The notes below the pieces were generated by a model. It was not told where the DNA came from. It saw only the letters and a program-made list of their open reading frames with translations, and made no database searches. This document shows, piece by piece, positions 39,247-49,466 of a DNA stretch of 64,000 bases (positions are counted from its first letter, which is position 1; each line of letters begins with the position of its first letter). The DNA is from Trichomonas vaginalis G3 (taxonomy: Eukaryota; Parabasalia; Trichomonadida; Trichomonadidae): positions 24,582,082 to 24,646,081 of the forward strand of contig NC_067207.1 of the NCBI RefSeq assembly GCF_026262505.1. Direction: 5' to 3'. A program made the position numbers and the translations under genes.

Positions 39247-39447
39247 ATGAGCTCCGAGTCACCGAGAAAACTTGGTCAGATGTTAGCAGCTTACTTCCCT
39301 GAGGAGGATGGAAGCGTTACATACGTAAGGTTCAAAAACAACGAACCTGGAATTGCGTACAAAATTCGCAATTACATGACCATGGAAGAGTACGAAAGGT
39401 TCCTACAAGAGAAACCAGCTCTAAACAACTCAGAAAAGAAAGAATAA
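39247..39447 (+). CDS. 66-residue accessory protein
   Basis: MSSESPRKLGQMLAAYFPEE..., open, preceded by AAAAAGTGACATTTTT. It has a short beta/helix composition and a Lys/Glu end. No recognised family. Confidence 0.55.
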   Translation: MSSESPRKLGQMLAAYFPEEDGSVTYVRFKNNEPGIAYKIRNYMTMEEYERFLQEKPALNNSEKKE

Positions 39448-39509
39448 AAAGTTTAACTCGTAATTGTTTATTTTTTACTTGTATGGGCAAGCTGCAAGAA
39501 TGAAGTCGA

Positions 39510-40032
39510 CTATCTCAGTCTTGTTTTGACGAGCTGGACGGCTCTTGCGAGTACGTCTGTTTTGCGGTCTCCAGCTGGTGTCTGACCTTCGTAATTGCGC
39601 ATGTTCTTGAGAGCTCCAACTGTAAATGGTTGTAGGATGAAGAGTCTCTCAGACTGCTTGAGGTAGTCTTCACGGTCACGAACCGAATCTGTGGTACGAG
39701 TCGAATCGGTCGATTTGAGGGAAAGAGTGAGAGCCTGTCTTCTTCCATTGGGGTAGTAGCATACTCTTTGCGTAAGCGGTTCAGACCTTCCTCGAACTCT
39801 TGGTCTCTCTTGGATTGAGATTGGAATTGTGGGGCAGGGTTTTGCATAAACATCCAAGGGTTGGGGAAGTAAGGCATAGGCAGAGGAGGTAGTTCGGGAA
39901 GCCTTGTGGTGGGTAGTAACTTGAGGTGGAAATTGGTAGTAAATCGGAGGTACTTGCTGGAACTGAGGTGCAGGGGCTGGTGCTTTAGGTTCCTCTGGTT
40001 TGGGAATGGACTGGTTGGTGGTACGTCGACAT
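39510..40032 (-). pseudogene. Pro/Gln-rich protein, longer relative, broken
   Basis: Homologue of the gene at 8029-8373: the shared charged segment DQEFEEGLNRLRKEYAT follows a Pro-rich region (PLPMPYFPNPW). Its 5' end also abuts the 22-bp array. The locus is broken. Confidence 0.55.
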
Positions 40033-40388
40033 TTGTTCTGAAACAGTACAAGACTAGTTCAAAAGTACTAAGTTCTGAAAAACAAGTACAGCAGTATATT
40101 GTTCTGAAAAAGTACAAGTATTGTTCTGAAAAAGTACAAGTATTGTTCTGAAGCAGTACAAGTATTGTTCTGAAAAAGTACAAGTATTGTTCTGAAAAAG
40201 TACAAGTCTTGTTCTGAAACAGAAAATTTTTCTCACAAATTGAGAGCTTTTACGGGAAATTTGTTCTGAAAAAGGACAAGTATTGTTCTGAAAAAGTACA
40301 AGTATTGTTCTGAAACAGTACAAGACTAGTTCTGAAACAGTACAAGTATTGTTCTGAAAAAGTACAAGACTAGTTCTGAAACAGAACA
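40033..40388. repeat. 22-bp iteron-like array, copy B
   Basis: About 14 units of GTTCTGAAACAGTACAAGTATT and GTTCTGAAAAAGTACAAG types, with some ending ACTAGTTCTG. It includes the same non-repeat insert as copy A (40227-40258). It lies between the divergent Pro/Gln-rich gene and the 40389 gene, so both start from its edges. Confidence 0.85.
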
Positions 40389-40754
40389 ATGGACAACATC
40401 GAGCCATTAGATGAGGCAATTTACCTTATAGAGATAAATGAAGTTGTTAAGCAGTACTTGGGCAAGGACAAAGCCAACAAGTCCCTCGGCTGCTGGTTGT
40501 CTGGAAGAGGTGCGCTGAAAATCGAAATTGAAACCGGAATTCCAATTCAAATACCAGAAAACACTCCTGTAGACGACATAAAGGAGATGAAGAAAGAAGC
40601 TCTTCTCAAGTTCTTTGCAAAGCGCCCATGGATACAACTTCCAAACAGAGAGAGTCCAATTCCACGAATTATACAAATTCTCAGAGCACTGTTCCACTTC
40701 TCAGGACGGCCGTTCTTCATAACCTCAGAAGGCGACATCCAACCAGTACTGTAA
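40389..40754 (+). CDS. 121-residue accessory protein
   Basis: MDNIEPLDEAIYLIEINEVV..., open, starting right at the iteron-like array. Helical N-terminus, a Lys/Glu centre (VDDIKEMKKEALLKFFAKRP) and a C-terminal strand pair. Its N-terminus resembles the short ORF at 3726 in copy A. Function unknown. Confidence 0.6.
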   Translation: MDNIEPLDEAIYLIEINEVVKQYLGKDKANKSLGCWLSGRGALKIEIETGIPIQIPENTPVDDIKEMKKEALLKFFAKRPWIQLPNRESPIPRIIQILRALFHFSGRPFFITSEGDIQPVL

Positions 40755-40798
40755 ACCTTAACGTTTAGAGTAAAAACATTTTTTTTTTCATTTTTTGA

Positions 40799-41383
40799 AT
40801 GAAGCAAGTTAAATTCGTCCCACACCAATCTCAATGGACCGATGAAGAGTTTCAAGCCATCGTTGAAGACGTTGAGAACGACATAGACGGCGAACTTAAA
40901 GGAGCTCAAATCACAATTGCAACCAAAATTGCAGAGGTCAAGGAACAGATAGCTCCACTTAAAGCTACCAAAGCTACTCTTGACCTCATGGATAGTTACC
41001 GTTTAGATGTCAAGAGTGGAATAAGACAATTAAAATTAAAACTTCTAAACTACGAAGCTATACTCCAAAAGTTAGCAGAAATGAGAAGACTTTACCAGAG
41101 CTACTTACATGTAAGGGACTTACCTTCAAGCAGTCCGACCAAAGATGAATTTGTTGACATTGTCCCAATTTTGTCCGAAAGTCAGCTCAGATGTTTCGAA
41201 CTGCTCCCAACATATCCGGAATATGAACGTTTGCCTGAACTCTTTCGGTTCCTCAAAAAACGTTTTTTGGTTCTCATGTTCGAAACTTTTATCGGAAGAG
41301 ACAACAAACGTTCAGAAGAAGAACAAGATATTATTTTAAACTTGTTGTATGACATAACTGTCATAACAAGCTTTTTGAAGTAA
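40799..41383 (+). CDS. 194-residue helical accessory protein
   Basis: MKQVKFVPHQSQWTDEEFQA.... Largely helical, with a likely coiled coil at about residues 40-105 (KIAEVKEQIAPLKATKATLD) and a C-terminal helical bundle. Open, with no family recognised. GC-richer codon use than the capsid genes. Confidence 0.6.
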   Translation: MKQVKFVPHQSQWTDEEFQAIVEDVENDIDGELKGAQITIATKIAEVKEQIAPLKATKATLDLMDSYRLDVKSGIRQLKLKLLNYEAILQKLAEMRRLYQSYLHVRDLPSSSPTKDEFVDIVPILSESQLRCFELLPTYPEYERLPELFRFLKKRFLVLMFETFIGRDNKRSEEEQDIILNLLYDITVITSFLK

Positions 41384-41415
41384 AACCGCCATTCTCAAAC
41401 CACTTCATTTTTTCG

Positions 41416-42102
41416 ATGTCCGAACAAGCACCGAAGCCAAACTCAATGGCAGATGTCCTTTCAAGGTTGCCAGACAAGCGCCCAGTTCAACTTCAAATTG
41501 CCCAATTGAACGCTCATCTGTCAAACACCATTAAGACTCTCCAAAGTAGTCTTATGGAAGAGATAACCAATCTCAAAGTCGAAGTCCTCACGAACCAAGG
41601 TTCCAATAAGAAAGTCCTGAACGATTTCGCGGAAACCTTGCGCCAATACAACATAGAGAACCAAAACCTTGCCCGACTCATCTACCGTTTCTTCGAAGAG
41701 ATAGACGCCATCTGGAAGGTACTCGGAAAGGACAGAACATGCAACACCGTACTTCGTGAACACAGAATTGCCGAAGGTATTATCAAAGAAGAGGAAGAAG
41801 AGGAAGAAGAAGAAGAGAAACACGAAGAAAAGGAAGTTTGGGCAACCCTTGTTGTCGATGACGCTTACGAAATTTCCCAACCCTACCCATACAAAATCCG
41901 CAACAAGGCGACAGGCAAGGTTCTTACCCCAGTCCTCAACAACTTGGGACACTTGAACCTTAACCTTCGGAATCGCGGTTCAATTTCCATGGGCAAGCTT
42001 GTCGCAATTCAATGGGTTCCAAATCCAGACAAGAAGACGAGGGTCAGACACATTGACGGTGACAAGCTCAACAACCGTAAGGAGAACCTCGAGTGGTTCT
42101 AA
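41416..42102 (+). CDS. HNH-like endonuclease with coiled-coil N-terminus
   Basis: 228 codons. N-terminal half helical (residues about 15-125), then an acidic run (about 12 Glu at 130-143). The C-terminal 80 residues show a NUMOD-like strand region (YKIRNKATGKVLTPVLNNLG) and an HNH_3-type end, RVRHIDGDKLNNRKENLEWF. HNH_3 nucleases nick or cut DNA and often behave as homing-like passengers in viruses. The sequence stops right after the ENLEWF strand, shorter than in the copy C HNH protein. GC-richer than neighbours, consistent with separate acquisition. Confidence 0.7.
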   Translation: MSEQAPKPNSMADVLSRLPDKRPVQLQIAQLNAHLSNTIKTLQSSLMEEITNLKVEVLTNQGSNKKVLNDFAETLRQYNIENQNLARLIYRFFEEIDAIWKVLGKDRTCNTVLREHRIAEGIIKEEEEEEEEEEKHEEKEVWATLVVDDAYEISQPYPYKIRNKATGKVLTPVLNNLGHLNLNLRNRGSISMGKLVAIQWVPNPDKKTRVRHIDGDKLNNRKENLEWF

Positions 42103-42151
42103 GAGTAAAAAAATTTTATTTTAGGGGGAAACCCCAAGTAAATTTAGGTGT

Positions 42152-42415
42152 TTATTTGGATAAGTATGTTAAATTAAGGGTAATTTGCAAAATTAGTTCC
42201 CGACCTTTGAATTGGGCTCTTTCGTTATCCCAGTTGCGTAGGAGGTCGTCCCAGAGGAGTTGGTAGAATTGCCAATCCAAGGACGATTTGTCCTCCCAGG
42301 CATTGAGGATGTACTGCTCGTAGAGTTTCATGACCTCTGCCTTGCACCAGACACCCTCTCCCTTGGAACGTAAGGCTTCTTCGAAGTGCTCGAATGCGAT
42401 TGGCTGTGTGACCAT
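42152..42415 (-). CDS. Small helical accessory protein
   Basis: 87 codons from MVTQPIAFEHFEEALRSKGE, rich in Trp and charged helices (LLWDDLLRNWDNERAQFKG). Preceded by AAAAAGTGTCATTT. Function unknown. Confidence 0.5.
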   Translation of the reverse strand: MVTQPIAFEHFEEALRSKGEGVWCKAEVMKLYEQYILNAWEDKSSLDWQFYQLLWDDLLRNWDNERAQFKGRELILQITLNLTYLSK

Positions 42416-42445
42416 CCGAAATGACACTTTTTGTCCGTTTGGTCA

Positions 42446-42730
42446 ATGTTCGTGTCTCGTGCCATAGTCGACGAAAATACAGACAAACAGGTTATATATG
42501 AGTTTGAGACCAAGAATGGTGTAACTCGACCTGTCCGATTCAAAGACTCCGAGGGCGACCATGAAATTAAACGGAAATTAGCTAGGAAGGAATATAAAAA
42601 TTTTTTATTTCATGCAATGTTTTATTTCTGTGCCGTCTTCAAGTATGCCCCAGTACTTACGCTTGGAGAGGACATGAACTTCGGTGAAAATTTTGTCCAA
42701 TTTGAATTGACCCATCTTCTCACCGACTAA
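42446..42730 (+). CDS. Possible small ORF overlapping polB 3' end
   Basis: MFVSRAIVDENTDKQVIYEF... is divergent from the 42152 gene. Its first 50 codons (to about 42600) look protein-like (TRPVRFKDSEGDHEIKRKLA). The rest runs antisense to polB and is probably non-coding, so the real 3' end is uncertain. Confidence 0.4.
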   Translation: MFVSRAIVDENTDKQVIYEFETKNGVTRPVRFKDSEGDHEIKRKLARKEYKNFLFHAMFYFCAVFKYAPVLTLGEDMNFGENFVQFELTHLLTD

Positions 42731-44755
42731 ACCCATTTCAATGAGTTTGTTGTACCCTTCTTCGTTCGTCATGAGTGCGTCAATGTTCTCATAGTAAACC
42801 ACAACTTTCGATTTGACTTCGGAGAAGAATTTGTTGTAGTTGTCAAGGACTGCCTTTGCGAACTGAGGGTAAGACCAATGTTCGACAATAGGTTTTAATG
42901 TGGTTACTAAGCCACTTTGACCTTGAGTGAATTCGTACTTCAAAACAAAAGGAGAAAACCTTTCAACAAAGTTGTCGACCTTCTCATAATGTTTACTCTT
43001 CATCTCTTGAGGTTTCTTAATGGAATATCCCCATGTCGAATTCATAAGCAATTTGAGTGTCATTGCAAGTTTGGGGTTGAAGCTTTCCTAATATCATACA
43101 GTTGTTGTATGACTTTTCCAACTGTATAGTTCCTTCCCGGGAACTCACCATCTTCGTTTGGAATTCCAGTCGGAATATATTGGACAAACCTCATGTATGC
43201 AGCGTTAAGGTCGACATAGTATATCTTTTCGTTTGAGTCGAACTTGTCGCAACCAATTGGTCCAGTTTGTGGAAATTCAAGTGAGTCTCTTATCTTCTGA
43301 GAAACTTCTCCTGTTATCTCATAAACATCGTCGAAGCAACCTGTTTCATATAAAACCTTCTGACCTAACTCAGATGCTCTCCAATACAATTTGACGTCAA
43401 TTGGATGTCTCAATGGAAGTTTGTTTATAGCATCTTGAAGTTCTTGCAACCTCATTGGAAGTTCTTCTGGTTCAGGTTGGTATCCGAACATCCAACTCCT
43501 TGTGGAATGTGTACTTCTTTTGTACTAGAACTTTGTCTGGAACAACTTTTGGTCTTGCTAACAGTGAAAAGTTTGTTTCGTCTTTTGGTACAAAAGTTTC
43601 TGTCAGCTTGTCATCTGGAATTGGTTCCAACAAACCTTTCTCGAAAAGAATGTTTACAGCTCTGACAATGTTGCACTTGCCTTTTCCGAACAATGGGTTT
43701 GTAAGACTTTCGTTCAACATGAAGTGGTTGTGGACAATTACAATCTTCAACCATGGTAAGTCTTTGTCAACAACATAGTCGTCATGTGAAGAACCTTTAG
43801 CTGTAGGTATGCTGACTCGGATATTGACATTTGCCAACGGTGCAATTTTTGCCAATTGACCTCTGAGAATGTACCTTGTCTTCACACATGACTCAAGATA
43901 CTTCATCTTCTCTTCTGTAACAAGACCAGAGTTCCTGAGACATGTAAGAATGCAAGGTTCGTTGACAATTGTTTCAATTGAATTGTAAATTCCATACCTT
44001 GTCAAGTCAATGTCAGACTTATTTATGAAGGGGAAGTATCCAGCATGTTGTCTGACTGCTTGAGGGTTAGGTTGGTACCATTCGAACTTGACACTTGCAA
44101 TTCCTTCAATTGCATTCAAAATGTCTGAGTCGGAGTCAACCATTTGTTCTCTCTTTGTAGTCTTGAAAGCGTCAAGAAGCATTGCAGCTGTTGTGACATT
44201 GCCATGTGCATAGTAAATGTGACCATCCAAATCTGTTATGGTCAATCTGAGATTGTATCCTTTCTTATTTCCATCTTGAATTGCAGCAAGTACTCCCATG
44301 AAGCCTTCTTTGTTCTTTCCTTCGTCAAAGTTTACTGTAAAGGTTCGACCAGATGTAATTTGACTTCTAACTTCACGATACTTCTCATATGCATATCTTG
44401 TTCTTTCCATGGGAGCATGACCATCCTCTGCACTACCTTTTTTCCTTCTCAAAGGATGCAATTGTTCGTCATGTTTCCAGTAGAATCTGGCAAAGCCGTC
44501 GTGTCCTTCAACTTGAGGTTCACTAACATCGAAAGGCATGTCCATAAGACGTTCTTCTTCTAACCTCTCTAGTCTGTTTGGATAATTGGCACGTGCTGTT
44601 TCCAAATCCATTTCGTAGCGAAGACCAGACAATTTGTCATAGACTTTTATGGGTCTTCCCTTCCTATATTTAAAATTCTTCGAAACTCTCCAACCATATC
44701 TTTGCAACTCTGCTTTTATTCTAGCAGATTTTCTATCCATTCTATATGGGGGCAT
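42605..44755 (-). pseudogene. Protein-primed family B DNA polymerase
   Basis: The replicative polymerase of Polintons. Recognisable are the palm motif A segment YYVDLNAAYMRF, motif B LKLLMNSTWGYS and motif C VVYYENIDALMT, with an upstream basic N-terminus (MPPYRMDRKSARIK) and a region rich in conserved Tyr/Gly typical of the DNA_pol_B_2 group. Family knowledge says it starts replication from a terminal protein. The locus is broken, with a few breaks. Only copy B in this window carries most of the gene. Confidence 0.88.
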
Positions 44756-44783
44756 TTTTATAAAAATAAAAAAATATTTTTCT

Positions 44784-45368
44784 TTACTTTACATAACCGC
44801 CTGCTGCCATAAGTCTTTGACGCCAACCCATACCAGCTAATGAAGGTTGACTTGGTTTAGTTTCCAAACTAAACTTTGGTTTTGGTTTATCTTCAGTTTT
44901 TGGTTTTTCTTCTTCTATCGGTTTTTCGTCACTTTTCGGTTCCTCTGACTTTACTTCACTTGCAGGAACAGTTGTGTCGTCAACATCTTCATAAATATCA
45001 TATGCCATTTGTTTTTGTTTTCCTTTCAACTTTTTGTGTTTGTTGTAAAGTTTAGAATATTTCGACTCTAAGTCAATGAGATGTTCTATAATGAACTGTT
45101 GGTCAGTGAAGTAAACTTTTCCATCTGTTGTCTCGAAAGCTCCTTCAGACTTCAATATTTTATTTGTGAGAGTCTGTTTCTTTTTTGAGATACTTGCCGT
45201 TCCATTTTTATGAAAAGTGACTTTGTAGTTAGGGTTTGTATTTCCAGACCTGGCACTTTCTATTATTGAATTTTTCTCTTCATCTGTAAGTTCTTTGACA
45301 GGTTTTGACAATGGTTCTGAACTTTTTGTTTGTGGTGTCAAATCTACCGTTTCAACTTCTTCGGTCAT
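44784..45368 (-). CDS. Charged 194-residue protein, copy B
   Basis: Same gene as 10512-11096, differing in a short stretch after NTNPNYKVTFHKNGTAS and in scattered residues. Open. It is followed downstream by polB with a 28-bp A/T spacer. Confidence 0.6.
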   Translation of the reverse strand: MTEEVETVDLTPQTKSSEPLSKPVKELTDEEKNSIIESARSGNTNPNYKVTFHKNGTASISKKKQTLTNKILKSEGAFETTDGKVYFTDQQFIIEHLIDLESKYSKLYNKHKKLKGKQKQMAYDIYEDVDDTTVPASEVKSEEPKSDEKPIEEEKPKTEDKPKPKFSLETKPSQPSLAGMGWRQRLMAAGGYVK

Positions 45369-45387
45369 TTCATCTCAGTAAAAAATT

Positions 45388-45540
45388 TTAGTTTGGTTTG
45401 TTTTCAACTGGTTGTTGTTGTTTTTTAAGTCGGTCTAAAACTTCCTGAGGTATAGGAAGAACTTGACAAACACGTTGTGTAACTGCTGGAAGCCGACAAA
45501 TCCATCTTGAACCCATTTGTCTCAATGCTGTATTGTTCAT
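45388..45540 (-). CDS. Small basic 50-residue protein, copy B
   Basis: Open counterpart of 11116-11268 with one or two silent or conservative differences. It sits between the 194- and 133-residue genes as in the other copies. Confidence 0.6.
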   Translation of the reverse strand: MNNTALRQMGSRWICRLPAVTQRVCQVLPIPQEVLDRLKKQQQPVENKPN

Positions 45541-45559
45541 TTCATCTCAGTAAAAAACT

Positions 45560-45959
45560 TTACATTCCCCACGTTTGAGGCGGTTGAGGTTGGTTATTGT
45601 TTACCCATTGTTGTGCATGGTTATATCCTCTGTTAAAGAATCTTTCACCTTGGTCCATATAGTGTCCTGCTTGGTTATAGTAGTCATTTGCTTTGTTATA
45701 ATAGTTTCCTGCTTGTCTTCCTACATTGTCCATCATCCTTGAACTTTTCCTCTTGTTCAGGATTTGGAATAAGATTTGTTGCATCTCGTGCTACATCCCA
45801 ACCTTTCTGTACAGTTTGTATAATAGGTTGTGCTTTCTCTTTAAGTATACCTAATGTACTCAAAATCTTCCTTCCAACTCCAAATACACCTCTGGCTATT
45901 GTTCCCACTGCGGGCAAAAATCTGGATGCAACTCCTGCTAATGCGCCAAATAAACCCAT
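45560..45959 (-). pseudogene. Glycine-rich amphipathic virion protein, broken copy
   Basis: Matches the 133-residue protein of A and C. The amphipathic MGLFGALAGVASRF start and the Asn/Gln/Tyr tail are both present, but the copy is broken. Confidence 0.65.
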
Positions 45960-45976
45960 TTCTTATAGGATAAAAA

Positions 45977-46934
45977 ATGACGAATCCAAACAAGGACCCC
46001 TATGTTTCTAAAGCGACAAAGAAAGCACTCATGGTAAAAATCTTTAGTTCAACACCAAATGCTTGGTTTATGGATATCTTGGAAAACATTCCGAGAGTTA
46101 GAAAGATGGACCACCATACTGGCTAATATTTGTCGGTCAAAACACAAGATACTGTGAAGCCATACCATTATGGTCCAAAAATATTTTAGATGTGAAAACT
46201 GCTTTGACAATATTCGTTGACAAATACCATCCAACAAAACTGACATCTGACTGTGAAAGTTCTTTCAAATCAGATGATGTAAAAAACTATCTGCGTTCAA
46301 AAAATGTAAACCAATATTTCATTGTCGACCAAAACCATTCTGCTCTTGGTGTCATTGACGGTTGTATAAAAATGTTAAGAGACTTAAACCAACCACAAGG
46401 TGGTGAAGCAAATGAAATGTCATATGACGACAAATATAGACACTTCTCCATGGCAAAGATGAGACAAGTTTTAAATATTTACAATAGCCGTAAACAAAAA
46501 GGTTTGGGAAACCACTCCCCGAAGAAATGAAAAACAACCCTGACTTAGAGAAAGACTATATATTTAATAATTTAGTCAAAAGAGACAAACAAGAAAGAAT
46601 GCCGGGCTTCAAACTTCAGAAAGGTGACAAAGTAAAAATAGAAATACCTAAACGCGACCCATATGAAAATACTATTGACTATGACAACAATGGGAACCCT
46701 ACAGGTACTCACATTCGTGTTCGTAAAAATAGAAGAAAGTATACAAGAGAATATTATGAAGTTTTAGGCAAACATGGCAAAATGTACAGACTGCAAGCAG
46801 AAGATAAAACTACTATTGTCAGACCTCGTTTCAAACTTGTCAAAGTTCAAGGTGGTATACTTTCAAAGACAGTTCCTAACAAATATAAGACAACTCCTGA
46901 CGAATATGCTAAAGAAGTTGAAAATGACGACTAA
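45977..46934 (+). pseudogene. Maverick integrase (DDE/D type), broken copy
   Basis: Core segments AWFMDILENI and LTSDCESSF, then NHSALGVIDGCIKML, give Asp-Asp-(35 residues)-Asp spacing; the same last segment is found in copy C. A helical region (YRHFSMAKMRQVLNIYNSRK) and a basic C-terminal SH3-like region (RRKYTREYYEVLGKHGKMYR) follow. Integrase inserts the element and makes the 5-6-bp duplications. This copy is broken. Confidence 0.88.
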
Positions 46935-48335
46935 GCATTTATACCATGCGTAAACTGTCATGTAAGGTGGCATGTATTCTTTACTTTGTCCCGTTGTTTG
47001 CGTATATCCTGAAACGCGATGTGTATGGTTTCCTCCTCCCTCAGTGTTACTCCAGTAACAATCTATAGCAAACTTAACGTTGTCTTTAACATCATATCCT
47101 TTACCTTTTATCATTGCTGACCAATCCCAATATCTATGCTTATGCCAACCTGCTTGAGATGTACTTAAATCTATGTAGTGACTGTGTGCAGGTAAATTTT
47201 CACCTGAAATCGTTTTACTTCCACCTGTTTCCTTTGAAGAGTTTGCACAATACAAAAACCTGTCGACTATTTGAGTCCAAGTTCCAAAACCAAGTACTAC
47301 TTCTGGTCTGGTAGAGTTCATTGACGTATAAATAGAGCCTATAGGATATAATGTTTGAAGTATTTCTGTCTTTAATGTTTGAAGCTCTGTTTTGTCTGCT
47401 TTCTTGTCATATAAATCTTGAGCAGTGAATTTAGTATTATATTCATCCTTCATGACATAAACATCTTTACATCTAATGTTTCTCATCGTCGTTATGTCGT
47501 CATCCGATGTTAAACCTTGTGGAAAGTTAGGAGGTTTACAATATAATACATCCCCACCAGTTACGTCAACCGTTCCTTCAATACTTTCTATAGCAACAGT
47601 TGTAAAACTTGTATGTGTATGAGTCTTATTTGCTTTCTTCTCTAACTCATCGTTAACATAAGTTTTATCTGCTTTAAGGTCTAAACATCCTGAAACCCAT
47701 CCTGTATCGGCTTTAGTTTTTAAAATCTTCGATGTCCGTTCATGGTACCAGTCAACCCTTTCTATAATTTCTTTATCTTTTTCATCCACATATTCCTTAT
47801 CTGCTTTCTTCTCTAACGCACTAGCCACACAATCCTTATCCGCTTTCTTTTCAAGGCTAACGTTTAAGTCTGTTATTTCAGATATAGAATGTATGAGTCT
47901 TTTTAGAATATTCGTTTTCAGCTCTTGTCACTTCACTTGACATTTTATTGTCAACATATGTTTTGTCTGCTAGTTCAGGATGAGTATGTTCTTTTGTTGC
48001 ATAAGCATTGTTAGCTCTTTCTTCTTCTTTTGCTATTGCATCGTCTACATATTCTTTGTCAGCTTTGTTGTCAACATCTGCTTTCAAAAGAATTCATTTA
48101 TAGGTTTCTCGTTTAAAGTTCCTTTTGTTGGATTTATACAGACAGTATGGTTCTTATTGTCTTGAAACAGAAACTCATCTGTCATTGGGTTTAATGTCAG
48201 TTTTAAGTTTCCTTCTTTCAATGACTCAGATATCTTAGAATAGTTTGAAAAGTTTGTTGTGTTCTTATTTAGAGCTTGCATAATGAGTTGTCGGTTGTGT
48301 TGTATTTCTCTCATGGAAGCAATATCTTTCGACAT
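46931..48335 (-). pseudogene. Phage-like receptor-binding fibre, copy B
   Basis: N-terminal anchor region (ASMREIQHNRQLIMQALNKN), then shaft repeats of DKEYVDE/KADKTYVNDELEKKANKT type with THTH motifs. The tip matches the phage tail-collar fold: TLYPIGSIYTSMNSTRPEVV, GFGTWTQIVDRFLYC, LPAHSHYIDLSTSQAGWHKH, NHTHRVSGYTQ. Such tips (phage T4 short fibre type) are trimeric and bind cell-surface receptors, with His residues that can hold metal. The shaft here matches copy C and differs from copy A. The copy is broken. Confidence 0.82.
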
Positions 48336-48353
48336 TTTTATTCTAGATAAAAT
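48336..48353. promoter_or_regulatory. 18-bp near-palindromic divergent promoter, copy B
   Basis: Same spacing and TTTTATTCTAGATAAAAT motif as at 14395-14412. Confidence 0.6.
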
Positions 48354-49202
48354 ATGCTTTCAATAGAAAAAGAAAATTCAAGAGTTGCTACAACTAAACC
48401 ATTAGATGAACTTTTTACTAATGTCGGTCAAAAGTTTGAGACAGAGACCGTAAAGCATGAAGGCTATCGTTTTGACTACCCATTAAGATGGTTAAGAGAC
48501 CCATCTGTCACAAAAGCTATTGGCTTTCGTAGAATGAAGTTCATTTCAGAAGCCATACATGGTTTCCCATTTACGGTCGGTTTTGAAGTTCGATACTATA
48601 ACAAAGAAAAACGTATGTATGAGAAATTTGAACAGGGAAAACTTTTACAAGTTAGTTTGCTTGTAAACTTAGAAACAACTCTTCAAGCTTTTCAAGAAAA
48701 AATAAACGATATCTATATCGAATATGCAAAACAGTATAACATTGACGAAGGAGAGTACCATCTCGATATTATTTATGACAGGAAAAATGCAACTGTTAAA
48801 ATCAATAGAATAGAAGACCTTGGAGAAAACGTTTATATTTCTACAAAATATAACAACTTGGCATGGTATAGATTTATGAGGATGTTAAATCAGCCTGCAG
48901 CATATCCAGTACACCCAGACTTTTATGAAGTCGAAAACCCTAATGGAACATATGAAAATATTTTCGACCCAGATGCTATTATTGTTCATGCTTCATTTTC
49001 TGGCGCCCAAAACTCTTTCTTATGTCTGATGAATGATTTTTACGAAAAACCTACAAAGTTATACGAACCACCAAGTGGAAGTATTTCAGACTTTCAAGTA
49101 TGGTTTACTACAGATGGAAGAAAAAGAATAATTCCATTATACCATGCGTTTTACTTAGAACTTAGTTTCATATACAACTACTATCGAACGGTAAAAATAT
49201 AA
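48354..49202 (+). CDS. Fibre-partner protein, 282 residues, B-type middle
   Basis: Open. Conserved N-terminus (TKPLDELFTNVGQKFETETV, RFDYPLRWLRDPSVTKAIGF) and C-terminus (SGSISDFQVWFTTDGRKRII, ELSFIYNYYRTVKI). The central 150 residues (SEAIHGFPFTVGFEVRYYNK...) differ strongly from the A/C version, although length and pattern are kept. No known domain; the beta-rich Tyr/Phe pattern suits a virion surface protein. It is paired with the fibre by an 18-bp divergent promoter in all copies, so a partner, chaperone or second attachment protein is likely. Confidence 0.7.
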   Translation: MLSIEKENSRVATTKPLDELFTNVGQKFETETVKHEGYRFDYPLRWLRDPSVTKAIGFRRMKFISEAIHGFPFTVGFEVRYYNKEKRMYEKFEQGKLLQVSLLVNLETTLQAFQEKINDIYIEYAKQYNIDEGEYHLDIIYDRKNATVKINRIEDLGENVYISTKYNNLAWYRFMRMLNQPAAYPVHPDFYEVENPNGTYENIFDPDAIIVHASFSGAQNSFLCLMNDFYEKPTKLYEPPSGSISDFQVWFTTDGRKRIIPLYHAFYLELSFIYNYYRTVKI

Positions 49203-49206
49203 TTTT

Positions 49207-49448
49207 TTAATACGGTTGAGGTGTTGGATTTGGTTGCCAACTAGACTGTGGTGCAGGTTCAGGCTGTTGTATAACAGGAGCTTGTTTTCTGGTTCAGGGT
49301 CTTTAGGTATAATACCAACAAACTGACCTACTCTTTTACCAATATTTTTGACTCCGTTCCAAATTCCTCTTCCGACAGATTTTATTCCATTCCATATACC
49401 TTTTCCAACTCTTCTGAAGAAGTTTCCTATCTTACTGAAGAAACCCAT
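49207..49448 (-). pseudogene. 80-residue amphipathic basic protein, copy B
   Basis: MGFFSKIGNFFRRVGKGIWN, then a repeat of the GIWNG(I/V)K phrase. Amphipathic and basic, like membrane-active viral peptides, with a Pro/Gln-rich tail. Broken toward its end in this copy. Confidence 0.65.
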
Positions 49449-49466
49449 TTTACTATATGTAAAAAT

